Position numbers and translations under genes: made by a program. A stretch of DNA of 64,000 bases, taken from an uncultured Alphaproteobacteria bacterium (GTDB taxonomy: Bacteria > Pseudomonadota > Alphaproteobacteria > Methylaequorales > Methylaequoraceae). A model generated the notes under the pieces. It was not told the origin of the DNA. It saw only the letters and a program-made list of their open reading frames with translations, and made no database searches. Where the stretch lies: the NCBI GenBank assembly GCA_902524895.1, contig CABZFH010000001.1:1-64000 (forward strand). The letters are read 5' to 3'. Positions within the stretch are counted from its first letter, which is position 1; every line of letters begins with the position of its first letter. Shown in pieces: positions 7,560-18,181 of this stretch.

Positions 7560-9683
7560 TTACAACAACTTTATGATTTCTAGAGCCGCGTCTGGAATAC
7601 TTGTTCCAGGGCCAAATACTTTGGTTACTCCAATTTCTTCAAGAAAGGGATAATCATTAGGGGGTATTACTCCACCACAGATTACCTTGATAGATTCTGC
7701 ATCTAGTTTTTTAAGTTCCTTCATCAGGATTGGTACCAAAGTTTTATGACCTGCAGCCAAAGTTGAAACACCAATTATATGAACATCATTTTCAACTGCT
7801 TGTTTAGCAGCTTCTTCCGGTGTTTGAAATAAAGGTCCTATATCAACATCAAACCCTAAATCAGCAAAAGCAGTTGCTATAAGTTTTGATCCTCTGTCGT
7901 GACCATCTTGGCCCATTTTTACGACCAAAATTCGAGGTCTTCTTCCAAACTTATTTTTAAATATTTCAATCTCTTTTTTTACGCCACTTAACATATCACT
8001 AGATTTTACTGAATTTGCATAAACACCTGATATGGTTTTACTACTTGGTTTATGTCTATCGAAAACTTTCTCAAGAGCTTCTGTTATTTCACCTATTGTA
8101 CACCTGTTTAGAGAAGCTTCTATTGACAATTCTAAAAGATTAGAGTTATTATTTTCCGCAGCTGAAATAAGCTTAGCTAGACTGTTATTTACTTTACTTA
8201 AATCTCTATTTTTTTTTAAAATATCAAGTTTTGCTACCTGCTCTTTTCTTGCTTGCTCATTATCAATAGATAATATATTGATATCTTGTTGTTCATTAGG
8301 TTGATATTTGTTTACACCAACTATTGTTTCTTCCTTTGAGTCAACTCTAGCTTGTTTTTTTGCTGAACTTTCCTCAATCCTCATTTTAGGTATCCCTAAC
8401 TCTATTGCTTTTACCATACCACCAACATCTTCAACCTCTTTCATAAGTTTTTTAGCCTCCTTAATAATATTTGATGTTAGATTTTCAACATAGTAAGATC
8501 CAGCTAAAGGATCAATTACATTAGTTATTCCTGTCTCCTCTGCTAAAATCAGTTGAGTATTTCTTGCTATTCTCGCTGAAAATGAAGTTGGCAAAGCAAG
8601 TGCCTCATCAAAACTATTGGTATGAAGTGACTGTGTACCACCAAAAACAGCTGCCATAGCCTCAACAGTTGTTCTTACAACATTATTATAAGCATCCTGC
8701 TCAGTTAGAGATACACCTGAGGTTTGGCAATGAGTTCTCAAAGCCAAACTTTTCATATTTTTGGGGTTGAAATTTTTAATCATTTCTGACCACATAAATC
8801 TTGCTGCCCTCATCTTTGCAACTTCCATAAAAAAATTCATTCCAATAGACCAAAAAAATGACAATCTAGGAGCAAAGTCATCAATATTTAATCCTCTATC
8901 TAAAGCTATTTTTACATACTCCAATCCATCGGCTAGTGTATATGCAAGCTCTTGAACTTGGTTAGCACCAGCTTCTTGCATATGGTATCCACTTATTGAG
9001 ATTGAATTAAATTTTGGCATTTCTCTTGATGTGAACTCAATTATATCTGCCACGATTCTCATACTTGGTTGAGGTGGATAAATATAGGTATTTCTAACCA
9101 TAAATTCTTTTAAAATATCATTTTGTATTGTTCCAGTAAGCTCAGATTTACTACAACCTTGTTCAATTCCAGCTGCAATAAAACTTCCTAATACTGGTAG
9201 TACAGCCCCATTCATTGTCATGGAAACACTCATTTTGTTTAGTGGAATACCTTCAAATAGAACTTTCATATCTTCTATTGAATCAATCGCTACTCCTGCA
9301 TTACCAACATCAGCAACAACTCGTGGATGGTCAGAGTCATACCCTCGATGAGTTGCCAAGTCAAAAGCAACTGACAGACCCATGACACCATTTTTCAAAC
9401 CTTCTTTATAAAATCTATTCGATTCAGATGCTGTAGAAAACCCTGCATACTGTCTTATCGTCCAAGGTCTATTCGAATACATTGTGGCACGTGGTCCTCG
9501 TGTAAATGGAGGAAGCCCTGGGAACCCATCGGTATGCTCTAATCCCTCTAAGTCCTCTTTAGTATAAAGAGGTTTGACCATTATACCTTCTGGAGTTTCC
9601 CACTTTAAATCTGACAGCTTTTTTTCGCGTAATTCTTTTTCAGCTTGTTTATTCCAGTCATCTATAGTGTAATTTTTTGCCAA
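7560..9683 (-). CDS. scpA: Methylmalonyl-CoA mutase (single-chain, B12-dependent)
   Basis: Interconverts succinyl-CoA and methylmalonyl-CoA using adenosylcobalamin, as in propionate or ethylmalonyl-CoA metabolism. The 707 aa length is that of the single catalytic subunit (homodimeric type). The substrate barrel occupies the N-terminal two thirds ([17 protein letters not shown], then [11 protein letters not shown] and MTMNGAVLP). The C-terminal B12-binding domain starts near residue 580 with D593-G-H595-D-R-G598 and a GVSTLAAGH segment. It is translated 14 bp after the HAD gene and is followed by meaB, its GTPase chaperone, within the same leftward operon. Sequence conservation is high throughout. 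Confidence 0.95.
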   Translation of the reverse strand: MAKNYTIDDWNKQAEKELREKKLSDLKWETPEGIMVKPLYTKEDLEGLEHTDGFPGLPPFTRGPRATMYSNRPWTIRQYAGFSTASESNRFYKEGLKNGVMGLSVAFDLATHRGYDSDHPRVVADVGNAGVAIDSIEDMKVLFEGIPLNKMSVSMTMNGAVLPVLGSFIAAGIEQGCSKSELTGTIQNDILKEFMVRNTYIYPPQPSMRIVADIIEFTSREMPKFNSISISGYHMQEAGANQVQELAYTLADGLEYVKIALDRGLNIDDFAPRLSFFWSIGMNFFMEVAKMRAARFMWSEMIKNFNPKNMKSLALRTHCQTSGVSLTEQDAYNNVVRTTVEAMAAVFGGTQSLHTNSFDEALALPTSFSARIARNTQLILAEETGITNVIDPLAGSYYVENLTSNIIKEAKKLMKEVEDVGGMVKAIELGIPKMRIEESSAKKQARVDSKEETIVGVNKYQPNEQQDINILSIDNEQARKEQVAKLDILKKNRDLSKVNNSLAKLISAAENNNSNLLELSIEASLNRCTIGEITEALEKVFDRHKPSSKTISGVYANSVKSSDMLSGVKKEIEIFKNKFGRRPRILVVKMGQDGHDRGSKLIATAFADLGFDVDIGPLFQTPEEAAKQAVENDVHIIGVSTLAAGHKTLVPILMKELKKLDAESIKVICGGVIPPNDYPFLEEIGVTKVFGPGTSIPDAALEIIKLL

Positions 9684-9697
9684 TTAATCCTCCGTTT

Positions 9698-10552
9698 TTA
9701 CCAACATAATTCATAAATATAGTATTTTGCAAAGATATTTTTTTTGTTCATTAAATCATCTAATTTTTTTATATCAATATTCATATTATAATTTACTTTT
9801 CGATGAATACCGCTTGTCACTAAGATACTATCTAAACCTTGCATATTTGCTCCTTTTATATCATTTTCAAGAGAATCACCAATAACTAGGATTTTTTTTT
9901 TATTTTTAGTTTTTAACTTTTCAAAGCAAACATTATAAATCAAGGGTAAAGGTTTACCAAAGTATTCGACTATTCCACCAATATTTTCATAATATTCAGC
10001 TAAAAGGCCTGCGCATATCATGAAGTTTTCATCCCTTATCACAACTTTATCAGGATTGGAACAAATCATTGGTAAATTTTTTTTTCTTAAGTTATCCAAT
10101 ATATTTGTATAATTCTCGAGTATATCATCGTCACCCCAAGGTCCAGTATTTAAGATAAAATCTGTTTTAGAAACTTCTTTAGTAATTGTTAAATTTAAAC
10201 TATTTATGAGGTTATTGTCTCTCGATGGGCCGATGTGATAACAAAAGAGTTTTCTATGAGAATTTGCAATTAGCGTTTTCATTTTTTCATATGAAATTTC
10301 ACCAGACGAAATAACGTCTTTATAGCTCGAGTAATCAACACCAAAATATTTTAATTGATCTTTTATTACATTTGATCTTCTTGGAGCATTGGTAATAAAA
10401 ATAACCTCTTTATCATATTCTTTAATTTTTTTTAGAACTTTTAAAATGTTAGGAAATAATTTTATACCATTATGAACCACTCCCCATAAATCTATTAAAA
10501 ATGCTTCATAATTTTTTATAATTTCTTCTAAACCTCTAATATTTCTTCTCAT
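9698..10552 (-). CDS. HAD-superfamily class IIA hydrolase (NagD-like, TIGR01459 type)
   Basis: Cytoplasmic phosphatase-like protein of 284 aa. The N-terminal motif is a HAD motif I (FLIDLWGVVHNG), followed by motif II in FITNAPRRS and a C-terminal motif IV in VIGDSLENDIKGA. The class IIA cap domain lies between them. Alphaproteobacteria carry this family as a single housekeeping copy; its substrate is unknown. It lies between pyrD and the mutase gene in one leftward operon, 12 bp after pyrD. Confidence 0.85.
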   Translation of the reverse strand: MRRNIRGLEEIIKNYEAFLIDLWGVVHNGIKLFPNILKVLKKIKEYDKEVIFITNAPRRSNVIKDQLKYFGVDYSSYKDVISSGEISYEKMKTLIANSHRKLFCYHIGPSRDNNLINSLNLTITKEVSKTDFILNTGPWGDDDILENYTNILDNLRKKNLPMICSNPDKVVIRDENFMICAGLLAEYYENIGGIVEYFGKPLPLIYNVCFEKLKTKNKKKILVIGDSLENDIKGANMQGLDSILVTSGIHRKVNYNMNIDIKKLDDLMNKKNIFAKYYIYELCW

Positions 10553-10564
10553 ATTTATCGTATA

Positions 10565-11620
10565 TTATTTAAGTTTATACCCAACAGCATCATTAATATT
10601 TTTAAAACCATGTTTCTTTAATAAAAAACTTAATTCTTCTAAAATTTGGAAAACAACATAAGGTCCCTTGTAAATCAGGCATGTATAGATTTGAATTAAA
10701 CTCGCACCCAATGATATTTTTTCAAAAGCATCTTTTCCTGATGATATTCCACCTACACCAATAAGTGGTACTTTGCCTCTAGTGATTTTATATGTTTTCT
10801 TTAATATTTCATTTGATAGATTGAATAATGGAGGTCCGGAAAGACCTCCATCTTCTGAAATTTTCCAGGAATTTCTTATCTGCTTGTTTTTTAGTGAATC
10901 TCTTGAAATAGTTGTATTAGTCAAAATCAAACCATCAATTAAATTTGTATTTACAGCAATCTCGCAAATTCCTTCTAAATTACTATTTGAAATATCAGGA
11001 GAAATTTTGACTAATATTGGAAGAGTCTTTTGGTTAGCTTTGGATAGAGTATTTAACAACGAAAAAAGTTTATCTTTTTTCTGAATATCTCTCAGACCAG
11101 GGGTATTTGGTGATGAAATATTTACAACAATATAATCAGCTAATTTTTTACATTTATTAAGCAAATTTAAATAATCATTTTTATAATCAACAGTTTCTTT
11201 GTTTTTACCTATGTTGATACCCACTATTGATTTTGAAGATTTTTTTCTAAAATTAGAAACATTTTTCGAAAACTCACTTATACCATGATTGTTAAAGCCT
11301 AATCTTTGAATAACAGCTTGATGTTCAGGAATCTTAAACACTCTTGGTTTAGCGTTTCCATTTTGCTTATTTAAAGTCACAGTCCCAACTTCAACAAATC
11401 CAAAACCCAAGTTGGTTGTTTCAGTAATGACTTCCGCATTTTTATCAAATCCTGCAGCTAGACCCAAAGGATTGGAAAAAGTTTTATTCCATAATCTTAC
11501 AGTTAAATTTTTATTTTGAAATTTTTTGTTAATTAGACCTAGTTTCAAAAAATTAAGAAATAAGCTATGAGATAACTCGGGATAAATTAGATTACTTAAT
11601 GAAGATAGATATTTATACAT
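10565..11620 (-). CDS. pyrD: Dihydroorotate dehydrogenase (quinone), class 2
   Basis: Fourth step of pyrimidine synthesis, oxidising dihydroorotate to orotate with quinone at the inner membrane. The 351 aa length and the N-terminal hydrophobic extension fit class 2. Visible family segments: NPLGLAAGFDKNAEV (FMN and substrate site), GFGFVEVGTVT, RLGFNNHG, VVNISSPNTPGLR with the catalytic Ser region, and a C-terminal IGVGGISSGKDA phosphate-binding loop. Its start overlaps the end of the DUF952 gene by 8 bp, indicating translational coupling in the lysS-to-meaB operon. Confidence 0.95.
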   Translation of the reverse strand: MYKYLSSLSNLIYPELSHSLFLNFLKLGLINKKFQNKNLTVRLWNKTFSNPLGLAAGFDKNAEVITETTNLGFGFVEVGTVTLNKQNGNAKPRVFKIPEHQAVIQRLGFNNHGISEFSKNVSNFRKKSSKSIVGINIGKNKETVDYKNDYLNLLNKCKKLADYIVVNISSPNTPGLRDIQKKDKLFSLLNTLSKANQKTLPILVKISPDISNSNLEGICEIAVNTNLIDGLILTNTTISRDSLKNKQIRNSWKISEDGGLSGPPLFNLSNEILKKTYKITRGKVPLIGVGGISSGKDAFEKISLGASLIQIYTCLIYKGPYVVFQILEELSFLLKKHGFKNINDAVGYKLK

Positions 11621-11957
11621 TATGTATCTTAATTTTTTTTTGAAAAGATTGATTATCGATTGTTAACACTTTATTGATTATTTTATACGTAAATATCCCA
11701 TAAAAATGAGGAAAAAGTAAACCATTTCTGGAAATTTCCCATTTTATTTTGTCTTTTATATTGAAATAGCGAAATTCTAAAATTGTTAGCTTTCTTAGTT
11801 TAGGATAGTATAATTTAATTGTAGATAACAAATGTTCCCTTTTACACATATGAATAAATCCTGAGGATTTATCTAGTTTAGATCCAGTAAAGTATTTTTT
11901 TTTTTTAAAGCATAACCACTCACTTATCTCTAAAATTTTATAAAGTCTTAAAAACAT
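11613..11957 (-). CDS. DUF952 family protein
   Basis: 114 aa protein of the DUF952 family, of unknown function. The family pattern is visible as LYKILEISEW at the start, then GFIHMCKREHL and a C-terminal FPHFYGIFTYKII, which corresponds to the conserved FPHLYG-type motif. It starts on the base where lysS ends and overlaps pyrD by 8 bp. DUF952 upstream of pyrD is common in alphaproteobacteria, so the location supports the assignment. Confidence 0.8.
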   Translation of the reverse strand: MFLRLYKILEISEWLCFKKKKYFTGSKLDKSSGFIHMCKREHLLSTIKLYYPKLRKLTILEFRYFNIKDKIKWEISRNGLLFPHFYGIFTYKIINKVLTIDNQSFQKKIKIHNV

Positions 11958-13513
11958 TATCTGTTCAGATGTTTTTCAACTAATAAGATAAACTCTTTTC
12001 TACCGTAAAACTTAATAAATGAACCTATTCTAGGTCCTTGAGTTTGACCTAAGACCACTTCATAAATTACGGAAAACCAATCTTTTAAACTTTCGTACCT
12101 AAGTTTTTTTCCAATTTCATAAATTTTTTTTTGAATATTTTCACTTGTTTCTTTATCATCGATGTCATTTAAAAATTCAACTAGAAGTATAAGTCCTTCA
12201 TTTTCCTTTTTACTAGGAATCCTATGTTTCTTAAAAGGGTGGATAAATTTTTTATAATAGCATACAGCCATCTCTGAAAGATAATTAAGAAATATAGAGT
12301 TTTTCCTATCAATATTTGGATAATATTTACTTATAAAGCCCCAAAGTATATCACTGTTTTCTGCATTACATACACTCGCTAGGTTTAATATCAAATTAAA
12401 TGAAAGAGAAGTAGGAATTTTTTCATTTATTTTTGAGTTTACAAACCAGATAGGATTATTGAGTTGTTCTTCTTCGTTCTGTTCAATGAATTGATTACTA
12501 TATTTTATTAATTCGTCTGTAAACTTTGGTATCACATCAAAATAAAGTCTCTTTGCTTTTCTTGGAGTTTGAAACATAAAAAGCTCTAAGCTCTCTTGCG
12601 GCGCAAAACTCAACCATTCGTCAACAGATAATCCATTTCCCTTTGATTTTGATATTTTTTCACCATTTTCATCTAAGAAAAGTTCGTAAGTTAAATTTAT
12701 TGGAGGTATGCCTCCTATTATTTTATTAATCTTACTAGATAATTGGAATGATTCGATCAGATCTTTCCCATTCATTTCGTAGTCTACTCCTAAAACCTTC
12801 CAACGCATAGCCCAGTCAACTTTCCATTGTAATTTACAATTTCCATTTAAAATTGAAGCATTAATGTATTTTTTTGATATTTTATTAAAATATACAATTT
12901 CCTTAGTTTCTAGGTTAATATCCTCAACTTTTACCTGAAGCACTTCTCCCGTATGTTCACAAATTGGTAAAAAAGGAGAATAAGATTCTCTTCTTTCTTT
13001 CCCAAGAGTTGGAAGAATTGTGTTTCTAATTTTCTCATAATTTTCTAAAATAGATAAAAGACCATCATTGAAGGTACCATTTTTGTATAAGTTGGTTGCC
13101 GATTTAAATTCAAAATCGAAATCAAATCTGTTTAGGAATTCAATTAGTTTTTGGTTATTATGTTCAGCAAAACTATCGAACTTTTCAAAAGGATCAGGTA
13201 TTGAAGACAATGATTTGTATAAATTTTCTCTCACCAAATGTTTGTTCGGAACATTTTCTGGTACTTTTCTTAAGCCGTCCATATCGTCAGAAAAAACTAA
13301 TAATTTAGTAGGCAGATCGCAAAAGTTTTTAAAGGCTTTAATCACCATTAAAGTTCTCAAAACTTCGCCAAAAGTTCCAATATGTGGAAGACCGGATGGA
13401 CCATAACCAGTCTCGAAAATTACATAATTTTTTTTAGTCAAATTAGATTTTACTCTATTTATTAATTTCTCTGCCTCTGAAAAAGGCCACAATTTTAAAT
13501 TTGAAAAATCCAT
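11957..13513 (-). CDS. lysS: Lysyl-tRNA synthetase, class I
   Basis: Charges tRNA-Lys. This is the archaeal-type class I enzyme used by most alphaproteobacteria rather than the class II LysRS. The HIGH-like signature is PHIGTFGEVLR near residue 40 and the KMSKS-like signature is KISKSKGNG; the length of 518 aa fits the family. The C-terminal region contains the YEVVLGQTQGPRIGSFIKFYG segment typical of this class. It is the first gene of a tightly packed leftward operon (lysS-DUF952-pyrD-HAD-scpA-meaB) and its promoter must lie in 13514-13688. Confidence 0.93.
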   Translation of the reverse strand: MDFSNLKLWPFSEAEKLINRVKSNLTKKNYVIFETGYGPSGLPHIGTFGEVLRTLMVIKAFKNFCDLPTKLLVFSDDMDGLRKVPENVPNKHLVRENLYKSLSSIPDPFEKFDSFAEHNNQKLIEFLNRFDFDFEFKSATNLYKNGTFNDGLLSILENYEKIRNTILPTLGKERRESYSPFLPICEHTGEVLQVKVEDINLETKEIVYFNKISKKYINASILNGNCKLQWKVDWAMRWKVLGVDYEMNGKDLIESFQLSSKINKIIGGIPPINLTYELFLDENGEKISKSKGNGLSVDEWLSFAPQESLELFMFQTPRKAKRLYFDVIPKFTDELIKYSNQFIEQNEEEQLNNPIWFVNSKINEKIPTSLSFNLILNLASVCNAENSDILWGFISKYYPNIDRKNSIFLNYLSEMAVCYYKKFIHPFKKHRIPSKKENEGLILLVEFLNDIDDKETSENIQKKIYEIGKKLRYESLKDWFSVIYEVVLGQTQGPRIGSFIKFYGRKEFILLVEKHLNR

Positions 13514-13558
13514 TTTTTTATAAAAGACTAATTATGAATGATAAGTTGAAAGTTTTAA

Positions 13559-13589
13559 AATAAAATACATATTTTTAATGTATTTTATT
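13559..13589. repeat. 12-bp perfect inverted repeat in divergent intergenic region
   Basis: Arms AATAAAATACAT (13559-13570) and ATGTATTTTATT (13578-13589) flank a 7-base loop. It lies between the divergent lysS and DUF2849-cysI operons, where no terminator is expected, so an operator or a 5'-leader hairpin is possible. It is AT-only apart from one C/G pair, so chance cannot be excluded in this AT-rich DNA. Confidence 0.4.
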
Positions 13590-13593
13590 ATTT

Positions 13594-13609
13594 TTAACTT
13601 AAAAGTTAA
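13594..13609. promoter_or_regulatory. 16-bp inverted repeat upstream of the cysI operon (candidate operator)
   Basis: Arms TTAACTT and AAGTTAA around AA form a compact palindrome, 80 bp before the TTG start of the DUF2849 gene. Size and symmetry suit a dimeric regulator. No regulator gene lies beside it and I cannot name a matching factor. Confidence 0.35.
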
Positions 13610-13688
13610 GTATTTAATAATTAAGTGTTTTTTTTATTCAATGTTAGTGCTAATATTTTAACAAATTTAGCGAAAAAGGTTACAAAAG

Positions 13689-13979
13689 TTGACAAAAAAA
13701 ATTAGAGGAAATTATTTTATTTTTACCGGAAACAATCTTGAGAATGGAAATGTCATTTATTTTTCCAAAAAAAAAAAATGGACAAAGAATATTAATCAAG
13801 CCGTTATTGTCAAAAAAGATGAATTACAAGAATATGAAAAGCTTGTTGGCATTGATGAAAAAGACTGTAAGGTTCTTAATCCGTATTTTTTTGAAAGCAA
13901 TGTTAACGGAGAAATAATATCTTTAAGAGAGAAAATAAGGTCAAAAGGTACTAATTTATTATCCAAAATGGTTAATTAG
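13689..13979 (+). CDS. DUF2849 domain protein of the sulfite reductase operon
   Basis: 96 aa cytoplasmic protein. In alphaproteobacteria, DUF2849 proteins sit directly upstream of the ferredoxin-type sulfite reductase gene, as here, where the stop codon abuts the cysI start. The start is TTG 13689, preceded by an AAAAGG stretch; there is no ATG at this end. Family features seen are the early NLENGNVIYF and the DELQEYEKLV segment. Function is unknown, presumably an accessory for sulfite reductase. Confidence 0.8.
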   Translation: MTKKIRGNYFIFTGNNLENGNVIYFSKKKKWTKNINQAVIVKKDELQEYEKLVGIDEKDCKVLNPYFFESNVNGEIISLREKIRSKGTNLLSKMVN

Positions 13980-15644
13980 ATGTATAAATACGACGTAAAA
14001 GACAAGATTATTATTTCTCACAGGGTAAAACAATTTAGAGAGCAAATACAAAGACGGCTCAAAGGGCATCTTACAGAAGAAGAGTTTAAACCACTCAGAT
14101 TAATGAACGGTTTATATCTGCAGCTTCATGCCTACATGCTCAGAATAGCAATACCCTATGGAGAATTATCTAGTGTTCAAATCGCAAGATTAGCAAAGAT
14201 AGCCAGAAAGTATGATAGAGGATATGGTCATTTTACCACTAGACAAAACATACAATTAAATTGGCCAAAATTAGTTGATATTCCAAAAATTTTAGATGAA
14301 TTATCTGAAGTTGAAATGCACGCAATTCAAACTTCTGGTAATTGTATAAGGAATATAACAGCAGATCATTTGGCTGGTCTTATAAAAGATGAAATAGCTG
14401 ATCCTAGACCCTGGTGTGAAATTTTAAGAAAGTGGTCCACATTTCATCCAGAATTTAGTTTTTTACCTAGAAAATTTAAAATTGCTATAACGGGTTCTCA
14501 GCACGATAGGGCAGCAATAAAAGTGCATGATATAGGATTAAGAATTTTAAAAAAAAACTCGAAAATAGGCTTTGAAGTATTCGTAGGAGGAGGACAAGGA
14601 AGAAGCCCACATATAGCTAAGTTGATAAATAGCTTTGTCAAAAAAGACGAAATCTTATCGTATCTAGAAGCAATTTTAAGAGTGTATAACGAGTTTGGTA
14701 GAAGAGATAATATTTATAAAGCAAGAATTAAAATATTAGTGAATGACTTAGGGATTGAAAAGTTTAAAAAGCTTGTTGATAAAGAGTGGATGAATATGGA
14801 GAAAAAAAAATTTTTAATAAGTCATAAGGAGGAAAAAAAAATTAAACATTACTTTAAATTGCCTGAAGGTTTGAATAAAAAAAAAGGTTTAGATTTAAAA
14901 AAAATTAACAATGGTGATATTAATTTTAAAAGATGGGTTACACAAAACACGCTCGAACATAAAGTAGAAAATTTTTCAATTGTAGTTATATCACTTAAGC
15001 CCGTTGGTTTACCTCCAGGTGATATGACATCAGAGCAAATGGAAAAAGTTTCACAAATTTCTAACAAATACTCATTCAATGAGATAAGAGTTACTCATGA
15101 GCAAAATTTGATACTTCCACATGTACACAAAAACGATTTGTTCGATGTTTGGAAATTATTAGATCGAGCTAACTTATCAACACCAAATATTGGACTAATT
15201 TCCGATACAATATGTTGTCCTGGTATGGATTATTGTGGCTTAGCCACCGCGAGGTCCATTCCTATTTCAAAAAAAATTACAGAACATTTTAAAAAATATG
15301 AGCAACAAGGATCTATTGGTGATTTAAAAATTAAAATATCTGGTTGTATTAATGCTTGTGGACATCATCATGTAGGAAATATCGGAATTCTTGGACTTGA
15401 TAGGAATGGTGAAGAATACTACCAAATAACACTCGGTGGTTCTGCTACTGAAAAATCTAGTATAGGAAAAATTGTTGGACCCTCATTCTCTTCTGAAGAA
15501 ATTATCCAAGCGATTGACAAAATTATTAATGTTTACCTCTTGAAAAGAAAAAGTAAAAAAGAGACCTTTTTACAAACTTTTAATAAAATAGGCTTAGAAC
15601 CATTCAAAAAAAAACTATATGATAATAAATCTAAAAAAAACTGA
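13980..15644 (+). CDS. cysI: Ferredoxin-type sulfite/nitrite reductase (CysI-like)
   Basis: Reduces sulfite to sulfide with siroheme and a [4Fe-4S] cluster in the cytoplasm. It has two ferrodoxin-like/siroheme repeats over 554 aa. The cluster and siroheme ligands are intact: C413-x5-C419 (CCPGMDYCG) and C456-x3-C460 (SGCINACGHHH). An N-terminal substrate-side RQNIQLNW and YGHFTTR are also seen. Placement between DUF2849 and DUF934 and the presence of cysH/cysD/cysNC nearby favour sulfite over nitrite as substrate. It overlaps the next gene by 26 bp. Confidence 0.9.
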   Translation: MYKYDVKDKIIISHRVKQFREQIQRRLKGHLTEEEFKPLRLMNGLYLQLHAYMLRIAIPYGELSSVQIARLAKIARKYDRGYGHFTTRQNIQLNWPKLVDIPKILDELSEVEMHAIQTSGNCIRNITADHLAGLIKDEIADPRPWCEILRKWSTFHPEFSFLPRKFKIAITGSQHDRAAIKVHDIGLRILKKNSKIGFEVFVGGGQGRSPHIAKLINSFVKKDEILSYLEAILRVYNEFGRRDNIYKARIKILVNDLGIEKFKKLVDKEWMNMEKKKFLISHKEEKKIKHYFKLPEGLNKKKGLDLKKINNGDINFKRWVTQNTLEHKVENFSIVVISLKPVGLPPGDMTSEQMEKVSQISNKYSFNEIRVTHEQNLILPHVHKNDLFDVWKLLDRANLSTPNIGLISDTICCPGMDYCGLATARSIPISKKITEHFKKYEQQGSIGDLKIKISGCINACGHHHVGNIGILGLDRNGEEYYQITLGGSATEKSSIGKIVGPSFSSEEIIQAIDKIINVYLLKRKSKKETFLQTFNKIGLEPFKKKLYDNKSKKN

Positions 15645-16074
15645 GGGTCTTGAATTCAAAAAAATAGAATGTTCTAAAGAATTTAAAAAAGAAAAAAATA
15701 TCTCCGTTGATTTAAATTTTTGGAAAGTTAACAAAAATGAGATATTAAAAAGTAATAATAAAAATATTGGAATCATTATTAATTCTGATCAATCGCTTAA
15801 CGACATCATTGAACATTTAAAACTTTTTAAAATGATTTGTATAAATTTTCTAACTTTTAAAGATGGAAGACCATTTACACTAGCAAGAAAACTTCGTGAG
15901 CTTTATAACTTTAATGAGCTCATAAGAGCTTCTGGACATATACTTCCGGATCAATCTATATTTCTAATAAGAAGTGGGTTTGATTCGTTTGAAATAAAGG
16001 ATGAACAAACAAAATATTGGGAAGAATTTATTAAAAATGACGTTGGGTTGTATTATCAAAAAGTCTACACCTAA
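15619..16074 (+). CDS. DUF934 family protein of the sulfite reductase operon
   Basis: 151 aa protein of the DUF934 family, whose genes follow cysI in many proteobacteria; the role in sulfite reduction is not defined. Family features include the KDGRPFTLARKLRE motif followed by IRASGHILPDQ. It overlaps cysI by 26 bp, so translation is probably coupled. In many relatives cysH comes next in the same operon, but here the series ends with a hairpin and cysH lies 5 kb away on the other strand. Confidence 0.85.
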   Translation: MIINLKKTEGLEFKKIECSKEFKKEKNISVDLNFWKVNKNEILKSNNKNIGIIINSDQSLNDIIEHLKLFKMICINFLTFKDGRPFTLARKLRELYNFNELIRASGHILPDQSIFLIRSGFDSFEIKDEQTKYWEEFIKNDVGLYYQKVYT

Positions 16075-16089
16075 TATGTAGACTTTTTG
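16057..16089. terminator. Bidirectional terminator between DUF934 and groL
   Basis: Perfect 13-bp stem CAAAAAGTCTACA (16057-16069) and TGTAGACTTTTTG (16077-16089) with a 7-base loop, giving a T tract on both strands. It overlaps the DUF934 stop codon and lies 18 bp from the end of the convergent groL gene, so it can serve both operons. Confidence 0.85.
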
Positions 16090-16106
16090 ATTGAAAATTT
16101 AAAAAG

Positions 16107-17780
<1,674 letters not shown>

Positions 17781-17790
17781 TTATTACTCC

Positions 17791-18078
17791 TTATTCTAAA
17801 ATACCCATTATGTCTGATTCTTTCATTATTAAAAGGTCTTGGCCGTCTAGTTTAACTTCAGTACCTGACCACTTGCCAAAAAGAACCTTATCACCAGCCT
17901 TAACGCCCATTGGTTTGAGCTTTCCGGTATCATCCATTTCTCCTGGACCCACTGACAATATCTCACCTTCACTTGGTTTTTCTTTGGCTGTATCTGGGAT
18001 AATAATACCACCAGCTGTTTTTTGATCTGATTCTAGTCTTTTTACGACTATACGATCATGTAATGGTTTAAATTTCAT
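17791..18078 (-). CDS. groS: Co-chaperonin GroES
   Basis: 95 aa co-chaperonin that caps GroEL. It begins [15 protein letters not shown] and contains the mobile-loop region [18 protein letters not shown] and the [15 protein letters not shown] segment. AAGGAGATTCAAC precedes the ATG, one of the stronger ribosome sites in the window. It is the first gene of the groESL operon. Confidence 0.97.
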   Translation of the reverse strand: MKFKPLHDRIVVKRLESDQKTAGGIIIPDTAKEKPSEGEILSVGPGEMDDTGKLKPMGVKAGDKVLFGKWSGTEVKLDGQDLLIMKESDIMGILE

Positions 18079-18132
18079 GTTGAATCTCCTTTTTATCTAG
18101 ACAATTCATGTTAATATATATAGTTAGCCTTG

Positions 18133-18159
18133 TTAGCACTAATCTATGATGAGTGCTAA
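18133..18159. promoter_or_regulatory. CIRCE operator of groESL
   Basis: TTAGCACTA and GAGTGCTAA separated by 9 bases, matching the CIRCE consensus with one deviation in the left half. It is placed upstream of groS, about 55 bp from the start codon. CIRCE is the binding site of the heat-shock repressor HrcA, so groESL is expected to be HrcA-controlled; hrcA itself is not in this window. Confidence 0.92.
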
Positions 18160-18181
18160 TTTAATTGCAAATTTTAAAATG

